This document shows, in pieces, positions 23,821 through 31,836 of a stretch of 64,000 nucleotides of DNA. The DNA is from Caulobacter sp. 602-1 (GTDB lineage: Bacteria > Pseudomonadota > Alphaproteobacteria > Caulobacterales > Caulobacteraceae), in assembly GCF_003931565.1 (NCBI RefSeq), contig NZ_RRYI01000008.1, positions 62,001 through 126,000 of the forward strand, written 5' to 3'. A program made the translations under genes and the position numbers. The stretch's first letter is position 1. Each line of letters opens with the position of its first letter. The notes under the pieces are model-generated. The model worked only from the letters and a program-made list of their open reading frames with translations, was not told the DNA's origin and did not search any database.

Positions 23821-24786
23821 CTACGGAATCAGCAGGGTGGCGCCGGTCGTACGGCGGCCTTCCAGCGCTTCGTGCGCGGCGCGCGCCTCGGCCAGCGGGA
23901 AGGTCTGGCCGATGTCGATCTTCACCGCGCCCGAGCTGAGGACGGCGAATAGCGCCTCGGCGCTCTCGTCCAGTTCCCCGGTCGTGGCGATGTAGTCGAA
24001 GAGGCGCGGGCGGGTGACGAACAACGACTTGCCCGACAGCTCCAGCGGCGCGAAGGGTGGGACCGGACCCGAGGCGTTGCCGAAGGTGACCAGCATCCCG
24101 CGTCGGGCCAGGCTCTTGAAGCTGGCGTCCCAGGTGTCCCTGCCGACTCCGTCATAGACGACCGCCGCGCCCTGACCGCAGGTGATCTCGGCGACCCGGG
24201 CGGCGACATCCTCGCGGCCATAATCGACGACATGGTCAGCGCCGAGCTCGCGGGCGAGCGTCAGTTTGGCCTCGCCGCCGGCCGTGGCGATCACCGTCGC
24301 GCCGAGAGCCTTGCACCACTGCACCAGGATTTGGCCGACGCCGCCCGCGGCCGCGTGCACCAGAACGAGGTCTCCGTGTTTCACGTGGAAACACCGGCGG
24401 ACCAGGAACTCGGCCGTCATGCCCTTGAGCAGGACGGCGGCGGCGGTCTCCAGGCTGACGCCGTCGGGCACCTTGACCGCGCGCTCGGCCGGGACGACCG
24501 CCGCCTCGCTATAGGCCCCCAGGGTTCCATTGTAGGCCACGCGGTCGCCGACCTGGAACCGCGTGACGTCATCGCCGATCGCTTCGACCGTCCCGGCCGC
24601 CTCCAGCCCGATCACCGCCGGCATCTTCAGCGGGTAGAGGCCAGAGCGGTGATAGGTGTCGATATAGTTCAGACCGACGGCCTCGTGACGCACAAGGATC
24701 TCTCCGGCGGCGGGCGAGGGGACCGGAAGCGCGACGGCTTCCAGCACCTCCGGACCGCCCGAGCGAGCCGCCTGGATCGCTAGCAT
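23821..24786 (-). CDS. qor: NADPH:quinone oxidoreductase (Qor / zeta-crystallin family)
   Basis: The 321-residue product is a zinc-free medium-chain dehydrogenase. The N-terminal GroES-like part (EAVGLNYIDTYHRSGLYPL) is followed by a nucleotide-binding fold with VHAAAGGVGQILVQWCKALG. It reduces quinones or related carbonyls with NADPH. Codons for CFHVKHGD lie on a degenerate parS. Its start overlaps the dienelactone hydrolase stop by one base, giving a two-gene operon. Confidence 0.9.
   Translation of the reverse strand: MLAIQAARSGGPEVLEAVALPVPSPAAGEILVRHEAVGLNYIDTYHRSGLYPLKMPAVIGLEAAGTVEAIGDDVTRFQVGDRVAYNGTLGAYSEAAVVPAERAVKVPDGVSLETAAAVLLKGMTAEFLVRRCFHVKHGDLVLVHAAAGGVGQILVQWCKALGATVIATAGGEAKLTLARELGADHVVDYGREDVAARVAEITCGQGAAVVYDGVGRDTWDASFKSLARRGMLVTFGNASGPVPPFAPLELSGKSLFVTRPRLFDYIATTGELDESAEALFAVLSSGAVKIDIGQTFPLAEARAAHEALEGRRTTGATLLIP
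24377..24393. promoter_or_regulatory. Degenerate parS-like site inside qor
   Basis: The plus strand reads TGTTTCACGTGGAAACA. The half TGTTTCAC is perfect; the other has an extra base relative to TGTTTCACGTGAAACA. ParB binding is possible but would be weaker than at sites with correct spacing. Confidence 0.45.
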
Positions 24787-25481
24787 CAGCCGAGCGCCTT
24801 CTGGAAGAAGGTCAGGCTCCGGCCATTCGCCTTGGCCGCGTCGGCGGCGTCATAGTGCGCGCCGCCCTCGCGGGCAAAGGCGTGATCGCGGTCCGCGTAG
24901 GTGTGCAGCTCGATCTGGGGGTGATCCTTCAGGGCGGAAAGGATCAACTGCTGGGCTTCCGGCGGGACGAACTGGTCCTTCTCGGCGATGTGCATCAGCA
25001 GAGGGTGGGTCAGCTTTTCGGCCTCGTTCACGTGCTTCTCGATGCCGACGCCGTAGTAGGAAACGCTGGCGTCGACATCGGTGCGCGTCGCGGTGAGGAA
25101 GGCCAGCAGGCCGCCCAGGCAGTAGCCGACCGCTCCGACCTTGCCGTTGACGCCCGGCAGCTCGCGCGCCTTGGTGATGGTGGCGGCGATGTCGCCGACG
25201 CCGGCGTCCACGTCGAAGGCGTTGAACAGTTCGAAGGCCCGTTTCCACTCGGCCTCGGACTGGTCGGTGATGTCGATGCCGGGCTCTATCCGCCAGAACA
25301 GGTCGGGCACGATCGCGACATAGCCCTGGGCGGCCAGGCCGTCGGCGATATCGCGCATCACCTTGTTGACGCCGAAGATCTCCTGGATCACGACGATGGC
25401 CGGCGCGCTTTCGGCCTTGGGCCGGGCGACATAGGCCGAGAAGTCGCCATCGGGCGTGGTGATCGTGAGGGTCTCACTCAT
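24786..25481 (-). CDS. Dienelactone hydrolase family protein
   Basis: The 231-residue alpha/beta hydrolase matches carboxymethylenebutenolidase-like proteins. The Cys nucleophile is in AVGYCLGGLLAFL, and the catalytic His lies in YADRDHAFAREGG. The N-terminus (ARPKAESAPAIVVIQEIFG) carries the substrate-side Glu. The true substrate is not defined, and many of these proteins act on esters or lactones unrelated to aromatic breakdown. It is the first gene of a pair with qor. Confidence 0.88.
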   Translation of the reverse strand: MSETLTITTPDGDFSAYVARPKAESAPAIVVIQEIFGVNKVMRDIADGLAAQGYVAIVPDLFWRIEPGIDITDQSEAEWKRAFELFNAFDVDAGVGDIAATITKARELPGVNGKVGAVGYCLGGLLAFLTATRTDVDASVSYYGVGIEKHVNEAEKLTHPLLMHIAEKDQFVPPEAQQLILSALKDHPQIELHTYADRDHAFAREGGAHYDAADAAKANGRSLTFFQKALG

Positions 25482-25606
25482 CGCGGGTCTCCGTGCTTAC
25501 TGTGTCTCAAGTCAGACCGATGTGACTTTCGACCAAAGCGCTCTAACCTGAGCCGACGGGCCTTGGCCCATAACAATATCGTGCCCTGCCCGAAGGGAAC
25601 CTCCGC

Positions 25607-25852
25607 ATGAAGATGACCATCGAGATTGACTGTACCCCCGTCGAAGCCCGGAGCTTTCTGGGACTGCCCGACGTCAGCGCCTTGAACGAGCATCTGGTGA
25701 AAGAGATGCAGAACCGCATGGACGCCAACATGGCCATGCTGGCGCCCGAGGAGTTGATGAAGAACTGGATGGCGTTTGGCACGGGCGCCCAGGAGCAGTT
25801 CCGCAAGCTGATGACGGCGGCGGCGGGCGCTGCGGCCGGCAAGCGCGAATAG
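25607..25852 (+). CDS. Small DUF6489-type protein
   Basis: The 81-residue product (MKMTIEIDCTPVEARSFLGL and on) has a beta-start strand, then a helix that includes VKEMQNRMDANMAMLAPEEL. It resembles a conserved alphaproteobacterial family of unknown function usually next to mnmE. It ends three bases before mnmE, so it is probably in the same transcript. AACCTCC lies nine bases before the start, but no purine-rich Shine-Dalgarno is obvious. Its role is unknown. Confidence 0.75.
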   Translation: MKMTIEIDCTPVEARSFLGLPDVSALNEHLVKEMQNRMDANMAMLAPEELMKNWMAFGTGAQEQFRKLMTAAAGAAAGKRE

Positions 25853-25855
25853 GTC

Positions 25856-27196
25856 ATGGCGGATACGATCTTCGCCCTGGCCACGGCGGCCGGGCGCGCG
25901 GCCGTGGCCGTGGTGCGTGTCTCTGGTCCCGAGACTGTTTCGGTGGTCGAGGCGCTGACAGGCGGCAGGCCCAAGGCGCGGACGGCGGCGCTTCGCACCT
26001 TGCGTCATGGCGGCGCCGATCTGGACGAGGCGCTGGTTCTTCGCTTCGAGGGGCCGGCCAGCTATACCGGCGAGGACAGCGTCGAGTTTCACGTGCACGG
26101 CGGCCGCGCCGTGGTCGAGGCGTTGATGGTAGCGCTGTCGGAGCTGGGCCTCCGCCTGGCCGAGCCGGGCGAGTTCACCCGTCGGGCATTCGAGAACGGC
26201 AAGCTCGATCTTGCCCAGGCCGAGGGTGTCGCCGACCTCATCGACGCCGAGACGGAAGCTCAGCGCAGGCAGGCGCTCGGCCAGGTCGGCGGCGCGCTGA
26301 GTCAGCGCTATGACCGCTGGCGCGATTTGCTGATCCAATCCCTGGCCATGCTCGAAGCCGCCGTCGACTTCCCGGATGAGGATTTGCCGGAGGAAGTCGC
26401 CGAACGCGCTCGGCCTGGACTGCGGGTCCTGAGCGCCGAACTCGACGCGGCCTTGGCTGATGTTTCGCGCGGGCGACGGGTTCGGGACGGCTTTCGCATC
26501 GCCCTGGTCGGCGCGCCGAACGCCGGCAAGAGCACCTTGCTGAACGCGCTCGTCGAGCGGGACGCGGCGATCGTCACGGACACACCAGGTACGACCCGGG
26601 ACGTCATCGAGGCGCCGCTAGTGCTTGGGGGTTACAAGGTTCTGATCGCCGACACGGCCGGTCTGCGCGAAACGGCGGACGCCATCGAGGCCGAAGGCGT
26701 GCGCCGCGCCCGAGCCTGGGCTGAGGAAGCCGACCTAAGGCTTTGGGTCATTGATGGGTTTCACGTGAAACATACGGTGAAGCTTGAAGAGGCGGTTCGA
26801 CCCGGAGACTGGCTTGTACTGAACAAGACCGACATCGCCGACGCCGCGGCGCTGGACGAAGCGACCGCACGCTGGGCGGGGGAGGGCTTGAAAGTGGTCC
26901 GTCTGTCCGCCCGCTCAGCGGATGCGCTGGCCGAAGTTCGCGAGGCGCTTTCCATCTATGTCGCCGGGGTGCTGTCCGGCGCAGATTTTCCCGCCGCCAC
27001 GCGACTGCGTCACGCCGAACGCCTCGTGGAAGCCCAAGGCTATGTCCGACGAGCGCTCTCCGACGTCGGTCTCGAAGTCGAACTGGCCGCTGAGGACGTT
27101 CGCCTCGCCGCGCGGGCGCTTGAGAAGATCGCGGGGCGGGTCGACCCGGAGGATGTGCTCGGGCGCGTCTTTTCGACCTTCTGCATCGGCAAGTGA
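25856..27196 (+). CDS. mnmE: tRNA modification GTPase MnmE (TrmE)
   Basis: The 446-residue product works with MnmG to make cmnm5U34 in tRNA. An N-terminal formyl-THF-binding domain is followed by helices and an inserted G domain (G1 GAPNAGKST, G2 TTRD, G3 DTAGL, G4 NKTD). The C-terminus is the conserved CIGK. A near-perfect parS lies inside at codons for GFHVKH. In C. crescentus this gene cluster carries the centromere. The start at ATG 25856 is close to the upstream small gene. Confidence 0.96.
   Translation: MADTIFALATAAGRAAVAVVRVSGPETVSVVEALTGGRPKARTAALRTLRHGGADLDEALVLRFEGPASYTGEDSVEFHVHGGRAVVEALMVALSELGLRLAEPGEFTRRAFENGKLDLAQAEGVADLIDAETEAQRRQALGQVGGALSQRYDRWRDLLIQSLAMLEAAVDFPDEDLPEEVAERARPGLRVLSAELDAALADVSRGRRVRDGFRIALVGAPNAGKSTLLNALVERDAAIVTDTPGTTRDVIEAPLVLGGYKVLIADTAGLRETADAIEAEGVRRARAWAEEADLRLWVIDGFHVKHTVKLEEAVRPGDWLVLNKTDIADAAALDEATARWAGEGLKVVRLSARSADALAEVREALSIYVAGVLSGADFPAATRLRHAERLVEAQGYVRRALSDVGLEVELAAEDVRLAARALEKIAGRVDPEDVLGRVFSTFCIGK
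26757..26772. promoter_or_regulatory. parS: parS site inside mnmE (15 of 16 matches)
   Basis: GGTTTCACGTGAAACA differs from TGTTTCACGTGAAACA only at the first base. It is the best parS in the window. It encodes GFHVKH in the G domain region, so DNA-binding and coding constraints coincide. Confidence 0.88.
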
Positions 27197-27212
27197 TGTT
27201 CCACGTGAAACG
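27197..27212. promoter_or_regulatory. parS: parS site directly after mnmE
   Basis: TGTTCCACGTGAAACG has 14 of 16 matches. It begins at the first base after the mnmE stop. Confidence 0.85.
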
Positions 27213-27221
27213 TCCCCTATA

Positions 27222-27230
27222 TTATCCACA
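27222..27230 (+). promoter_or_regulatory. Perfect DnaA box between two parS sites
   Basis: TTATCCACA is the high-affinity E. coli consensus, the only exact copy I see in the window. It lies 9 bases after one parS and 24 before the next, upstream of mnmG. DnaA has been reported to bind the Caulobacter centromere and to help its segregation; this box fits that. Confidence 0.85.
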
Positions 27231-27254
27231 GCACGCTCACAGCTGGGGTAGGGG

Positions 27255-27270
27255 TGTTTCACGTGGAACG
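27255..27270. promoter_or_regulatory. parS: parS site upstream of mnmG
   Basis: TGTTTCACGTGGAACG has 14 of 16 matches. Its left half is perfect. Confidence 0.85.
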
Positions 27271-27320
27271 CCCTTGAGTCACATCGACCGCCTCGCCTGA
27301 TTGGCGTATAGATCGAGTCC

Positions 27321-27348
27321 AACGCCCCCGCGGTATGCCGGGGGCGTT
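27321..27348. terminator. Perfect hairpin in the mnmE-mnmG gap
   Basis: AACGCCCCCG pairs exactly with CGGGGGCGTT over an eight-base loop, 19 bases before the mnmG start. There is no T tract, so it may be an attenuator or leader element rather than a terminator. Confidence 0.4.
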
Positions 27349-27366
27349 CGCATTGAGGCGAGTTCG

Positions 27367-29223
27367 TTGTCCAACACCTGGGATGTCATTGTCATCGGCG
27401 GCGGCCACGCCGGCTGCGAGGCGGCGGCCGCCTCGGCGCGCGTGGGGGCGCGCACCTTGCTGCTGACGCACAAGCTTGAAACGATTGGCGAGATGTCCTG
27501 CAACCCGGCCATCGGCGGCCTGGGTAAGGGTCATCTGGTGCGCGAGATCGACGCCCTGGATGGCGTCATGGGTCGCATGGCCGACAAGGCCGGCATTCAG
27601 TTTCGGATGCTGAACCGCTCCAAGGGCCCGGCCGTTCGCGGGCCGCGCGCCCAGATCGACCGCAAGCTCTATCGCGAGGCGATGCAGGCCGAACTGGCGG
27701 CCACGAAGAACCTCGACATCAACGCCGCCGCCGTCGAGGACCTGATCGTCGAGGACGGCAAGGTCGCCGGCGCGATCGACGGGGAAGGGCGGTCGTATCG
27801 CGCGCCCCGGGTTATCCTGACGACGGGCACCTTCCTGAAGGGCGTCATCCATCTGGGCGAGACGCGTATTCCGGCCGGCCGCGTCGGCGACCAGCCGGCC
27901 ATCGGCCTGTCGGATCGCCTATATGGCCTGGGCTTCCAGATGGGTCGGCTGAAGACCGGCACGCCCGCGCGCCTCGACGGTTCCACCATCGCTTGGGATC
28001 GCCTGGAGATGCAGCCCGGCGACGACGAGCCCGTGCCGTTCTCGTTCCTGAACGATCGGATCGAGACCCCGCAGATCGCCTGCGGCATCACCTTCACGAC
28101 CGCCGAGACCCACCAGATCATCGCCGACCGCCTGAGCGAGTCGCTGGTCTATGGCGGTCGCGCCACGGGGATCGGCCCGCGCTATTGCCCGTCGATCGAA
28201 GACAAGGTCGTGCGCTTCGCCGACAAGACCAGCCACCAGGTGTTTCTCGAGCCGGAAGGCCTGGATGACACCACGGTCTATCCGAACGGGATCTCGACCT
28301 CGGTCTCGGAAGAGACCCAACTGCTGTTCCTGCGCACCATTCCCGGCCTGGAGGCCGTGGAGGTCAAGCGCTATGGCTATGCGATCGAATATGACTATGT
28401 CGATCCGCGCGAGCTCTACGCCACACTCGAGACCAAGCGCCTGCCGGGCCTCTACCTGGCCGGCCAGATCAACGGCACCACCGGCTATGAAGAGGCGGGC
28501 GCTCAGGGTCTGGTCGCCGGCTTGAACGCTGCGCTGGCGGAGCAGGGCCGGGAGGCCGCCGTGTTCGCGCGGGACGAAGCCTATATTGGCGTAATGATCG
28601 ATGACCTCGTCACCCGGGGCGTCACCGAGCCCTATCGAATGTTCACCAGCCGGGCCGAGTTCCGCCTGACCTTGAGGGCCGACAATGCTGACCAGCGCCT
28701 GACGGATCGCGGGATCGCGCTGGGCTTGGTTGGCGAGCGCCGGGCCGTGGCCTGGAGTGAGAAGAAGGAGCGCCTCGAAGCGGCGCGCGCCTTCGCCCGC
28801 TCGGTGAGCCTTACGCCGAACGAGGCCGTGAAGGCCGGTTTCAAGGTCAATAGCGACGGCGTGCGCCGCGACCTGTTCGCCATGCTGGCCTATCCGGACG
28901 TGACGCTGGACTCGCTCGGCGCCGTCTGGCCCGAGGTTTTCACGTGGAACACAGACGTCCGGGAGCAGATCGAGATCGAGGCGGCCTATGCCGGCTATCT
29001 CGACCGCCAGCGCGCCGACGCCGAGTCGCTGCGCAAGGACGAGGATCTGCGCCTGCCGGCCGAGCTCGACTATGCCGATATCGGCAGCCTGTCGAACGAG
29101 GTCCGGGAGAAGCTGGCCCGCGTGCGTCCGATGACCCTGGGCCAGGCGGCGCGCATCGAGGGTGTCACCCCCGGCGCGCTGACGGCGCTGCTAGCCCATG
29201 TGAGGCGCGGCCGTGCAGCCTGA
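27367..29223 (+). CDS. mnmG: tRNA uridine-5-carboxymethylaminomethyl synthase MnmG (GidA)
   Basis: The product of about 618 residues pairs with MnmE. The FAD motif VIGGGHAGCEAA is at the N-terminus, then SCNPAIGGLGKGHLVREID, then CGITFTTAETH with a conserved Cys, and SRAEFRLTLRADNADQRLT. No ATG precedes the FAD motif, so a TTG at 27367 with GAGG upstream is the best start. A degenerate parS lies inside. The gene is part of the mnmE-mnmG-rsmG-parA-parB cluster. Confidence 0.93.
   Translation: MSNTWDVIVIGGGHAGCEAAAASARVGARTLLLTHKLETIGEMSCNPAIGGLGKGHLVREIDALDGVMGRMADKAGIQFRMLNRSKGPAVRGPRAQIDRKLYREAMQAELAATKNLDINAAAVEDLIVEDGKVAGAIDGEGRSYRAPRVILTTGTFLKGVIHLGETRIPAGRVGDQPAIGLSDRLYGLGFQMGRLKTGTPARLDGSTIAWDRLEMQPGDDEPVPFSFLNDRIETPQIACGITFTTAETHQIIADRLSESLVYGGRATGIGPRYCPSIEDKVVRFADKTSHQVFLEPEGLDDTTVYPNGISTSVSEETQLLFLRTIPGLEAVEVKRYGYAIEYDYVDPRELYATLETKRLPGLYLAGQINGTTGYEEAGAQGLVAGLNAALAEQGREAAVFARDEAYIGVMIDDLVTRGVTEPYRMFTSRAEFRLTLRADNADQRLTDRGIALGLVGERRAVAWSEKKERLEAARAFARSVSLTPNEAVKAGFKVNSDGVRRDLFAMLAYPDVTLDSLGAVWPEVFTWNTDVREQIEIEAAYAGYLDRQRADAESLRKDEDLRLPAELDYADIGSLSNEVREKLARVRPMTLGQAARIEGVTPGALTALLAHVRRGRAA
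28936..28951. promoter_or_regulatory. parS: parS-like site inside mnmG
   Basis: GTTTTCACGTGGAACA has 13 of 16 matches with correct spacing. It encodes VFTWNT. Confidence 0.6.
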
Positions 29224-29227
29224 AGCC

Positions 29228-29863
29228 ATGACCGCTGAACCCCCGGCGCTGGACGCGACTGGTTACCAAGCCCTTACCGGCGTGTCCGACGCCCAGATGG
29301 CCGACCTGACGCGCTTCCAGGACCTGCTGGCCGAATGGAACGCGGTCATGAACCTCGTCGGACCGCTGACAATCGCCACCTATTGGACGCGCCATGCGCT
29401 GGACAGCTCGCAGCTGCTGGCCTTGGCGCCCGATGCGCGCGTCTGGGCCGACCTTGGCGCCGGCGCCGGTCTGCCCGGCGTCGTGCTGGCCATACTGTTG
29501 AAGGGCCAGGGCGGGGCCAAGATCCATCTCGTGGAGAGCATGGCCAAGCGTTGCCGCTTCCTCGAGGTCGCGGCCAAGACGCTGGATCTGCCCGTCGAGA
29601 TCCACAATGTCCGGGCCGAAGAGCTGAAGCTGAAGGTCGATGTGGTCACCGCGCGCGCCTGCGCGCCGATGACCAGGCTGCTGGGCTTCGCCGAACCCTA
29701 TCTCCATCGCGGCGCGACGGGCTTGTTCCTCAAGGGCCAGGATGTCGCGGCGGAGCTGACGGAGGCCCGCAAGGCCTGGTCGTTCGCCAGCGAGCTACTC
29801 CCCAGTCAAAGCGACCCTCGCGGCCGCATCGTTCAAGTGAAGAGGCTTTCCCGTGCCCGCTAA
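29228..29863 (+). CDS. rsmG: 16S rRNA (guanine527-N7)-methyltransferase RsmG (GidB)
   Basis: The 211-residue product methylates 16S rRNA. The SAM motif is VWADLGAGAGLPG, followed by HLVESMAKRCRFLEV and the late TARACAPMTRLLGF. A GTG at 29213 with a better GAGG spacing would add five residues and overlap the mnmG stop. The end overlaps the parA start by 11 bases. Confidence 0.92.
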   Translation: MTAEPPALDATGYQALTGVSDAQMADLTRFQDLLAEWNAVMNLVGPLTIATYWTRHALDSSQLLALAPDARVWADLGAGAGLPGVVLAILLKGQGGAKIHLVESMAKRCRFLEVAAKTLDLPVEIHNVRAEELKLKVDVVTARACAPMTRLLGFAEPYLHRGATGLFLKGQDVAAELTEARKAWSFASELLPSQSDPRGRIVQVKRLSRAR

Positions 29864-30656
29864 TCCTCTCCGCGTCCTGGCTATCGCCAATCAGAAGGGC
29901 GGCGTCGGTAAGACCACGACCGCCATCAATCTCGGCACCGCCCTGGCGGCTTGCGGCGAGCGCGTGCTGCTGATCGACGCCGATCCGCAGGGCAACTGCT
30001 CGACGGGCCTGGGCATCACACGCATCCAGCGTCGGACCACGCTTTATGACGTGCTGATGGGCGAGTCGCCGGTGATCGACGCGGCGGTAAAGACGGAGCT
30101 GCCTGGGCTGGACGTCATACCCGCCGACGCCGACCTTTCGGGCGTCGAGATCGAACTGGGTCAGACCGCCCGACGGTCATACCGTCTGCGCGACGCCCTG
30201 GAGACGATCCGCGCCAACGGGCCCTACACCTATGTGCTGATCGACTGCCCGCCGTCGCTGAACGTGCTGACTGTCAACGCCATGACCGCCGCCGACGCAG
30301 TGTTCGTGCCGCTGCAGTGCGAGTTCTTCGCCCTCGAAGGCCTGACCCAGCTGATGCGGACCATCGAGCGCATCCGCGGCAGCCTCAATCCGCGCCTGGA
30401 GATCCAGGGCGTGGTGCTGACCATGTACGATCGCCGCAACAGCCTGTCAGAGCAGGTCGCTCGCGATGTCCGCGACTATTTCGGCGACAAGGTCTATGAC
30501 GCGGTCATCCCGCGTAACGTCCGCGTCTCCGAGGCGCCGTCGTTCGGTAAGCCCGTGCTCTTGTATGACCTGAAGTGCGCCGGCAGCCAGGCCTACCTGA
30601 AGCTGGCCCGCGAGGTGATCAGCCGCGAGCGCGACCGCCAGGCCCAAGCCGCCTGA
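29853..30656 (+). CDS. parA: Chromosome partition ATPase ParA
   Basis: The 267-residue product is a deviant-Walker P-loop ATPase. The motif KGGVGKTT is at residue 16 onward, then LLIDADPQGNCSTGLGI, with VLIDCPPSLNVLTVNAM as the Walker B region. It forms the nucleoid gradient that pulls ParB-parS complexes to the new pole. The GTG start gives the family's N-terminus. parB follows after 40 bp. Confidence 0.97.
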   Translation: MPANPLRVLAIANQKGGVGKTTTAINLGTALAACGERVLLIDADPQGNCSTGLGITRIQRRTTLYDVLMGESPVIDAAVKTELPGLDVIPADADLSGVEIELGQTARRSYRLRDALETIRANGPYTYVLIDCPPSLNVLTVNAMTAADAVFVPLQCEFFALEGLTQLMRTIERIRGSLNPRLEIQGVVLTMYDRRNSLSEQVARDVRDYFGDKVYDAVIPRNVRVSEAPSFGKPVLLYDLKCAGSQAYLKLAREVISRERDRQAQAA

Positions 30657-30696
30657 TCCCACCCGAAATATCGATCCGAGTTAGAACGAGAAGAAG

Positions 30697-31608
30697 ATGG
30701 AGTCCGTGGTGGCTGAGGCGAGTGGTTCCGAAGGGCGTCGTGGTCTGGGGCGGGGGCTTTCCGCCCTGCTGGGCGAGGTCGAGAACGCGCCGGCCCAGGC
30801 GCCCGGCGACAACGCCCCTGGTTCGCGCGAAGCGCCGATCGAGATCCTGAAGCGCAATCCCGATCAGCCGCGCCGCACCTTCCGGGAAGAAGACCTGGAG
30901 GAACTGTCCAATTCGATCCGCGAAAAGGGCGTTCTGCAGCCGATCCTGGTCCGGCCGGCGCCCGGGGCGTCCGGTGAATATCAGATCGTCGCCGGCGAGC
31001 GACGCTGGCGTGCGGCTCAGCGCGCGGGCCTGCGCACCGTGCCGATCATGGTGCGCGAGCTGGACGATCTGGCGGTGCTGGAGATCGGCATCATCGAGAA
31101 CGTCCAGCGCGCCGACCTGAACGTCCTGGAAGAAGCGCTCTCCTACAAGGTGCTGATGGAGAAGTTCGAGCGCACCCAGGAGGCCATCGCTCAGACCATC
31201 GGCAAGAGCCGCAGCCACGTCGCCAACACCATGCGCCTGCTGGCCCTACCGGAGGAGGTGCAGTCCTACCTAGTCAGCGGCGAGCTGTCGGCGGGTCATG
31301 CTCGCGCCATCGCCGCGGCGGCGGACCCTGTCTCGCTCGCCAAGCAGATCATCGACGGCGGCCTGTCGGTTCGCGAGACCGAGGCCCTGGCCCGCAAGGC
31401 CCCGACCGCCACGCCGTCGAAGAACAAGGGGGGGCGTCCGCCGCGGGTGAAGGACACCGACACCCAGGCCCTCGAAGCCGATCTCTCGTCGGTGCTGGGT
31501 CTTGATGTCTCGATCGACCATCGCGGGGCGGGGGGCGCCCTGACCATCACCTATGCGACGCTTGAGCAGCTCGACGACCTCTGCAATCGACTGACGCGCG
31601 GAATCTGA
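30697..31608 (+). CDS. parB: Chromosome partition protein ParB
   Basis: The 303-residue product is a CTP-dependent parS clamp. The N-terminal ParA-activating motif GLGRGLSALLGE is present. The CTP-binding patch is GERRWRAAQRAG, the HTH that reads parS is ERTQEAIAQTIGKSRSHV, and the C-terminal dimer domain begins VKDTDTQALEADLSSVLGL. It is very close to remembered C. crescentus ParB. The ATG at 30697 gives a slightly longer N-terminus than that protein; a shorter start within the first ten codons is possible. Confidence 0.96.
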   Translation: MESVVAEASGSEGRRGLGRGLSALLGEVENAPAQAPGDNAPGSREAPIEILKRNPDQPRRTFREEDLEELSNSIREKGVLQPILVRPAPGASGEYQIVAGERRWRAAQRAGLRTVPIMVRELDDLAVLEIGIIENVQRADLNVLEEALSYKVLMEKFERTQEAIAQTIGKSRSHVANTMRLLALPEEVQSYLVSGELSAGHARAIAAAADPVSLAKQIIDGGLSVRETEALARKAPTATPSKNKGGRPPRVKDTDTQALEADLSSVLGLDVSIDHRGAGGALTITYATLEQLDDLCNRLTRGI

Positions 31609-31689
31609 TCTCGATCTGATCAGGCGCACCTAAAAACGTGCGGATGATCGGATTCTGGAGCCTTCCAAAATCGCTTCTGTCGCGCACCA

Positions 31690-31725
31690 AACGGCGCCGT
31701 TCCGTACTCCGGGAGGCGCCGTTTT
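31690..31725. terminator. Intrinsic terminator after parB
   Basis: AACGGCGCC pairs with GGCGCCGTT and is followed by TT. It lies in the 228-bp convergent gap between parB and holA. The rest of that gap shows no clear feature. Confidence 0.7.
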
Positions 31726-31836
31726 CGTCAGAGGAGGGCGGCTCACAGCGATTTCCGCCGCAAACCCTTCTGTTAAAAGGCTTTCTCAAGAAGCATCCAC
31801 AGGCGCGCAAAGAGCCCTTTTAGAGGGTTTTGGAGC

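Noticed and set aside
26085..26100. Half parS-like AGTTTCACGTGCACGG in mnmE
   Set aside because: One arm matches but the other has only two of six bases, so ParB binding is unlikely.
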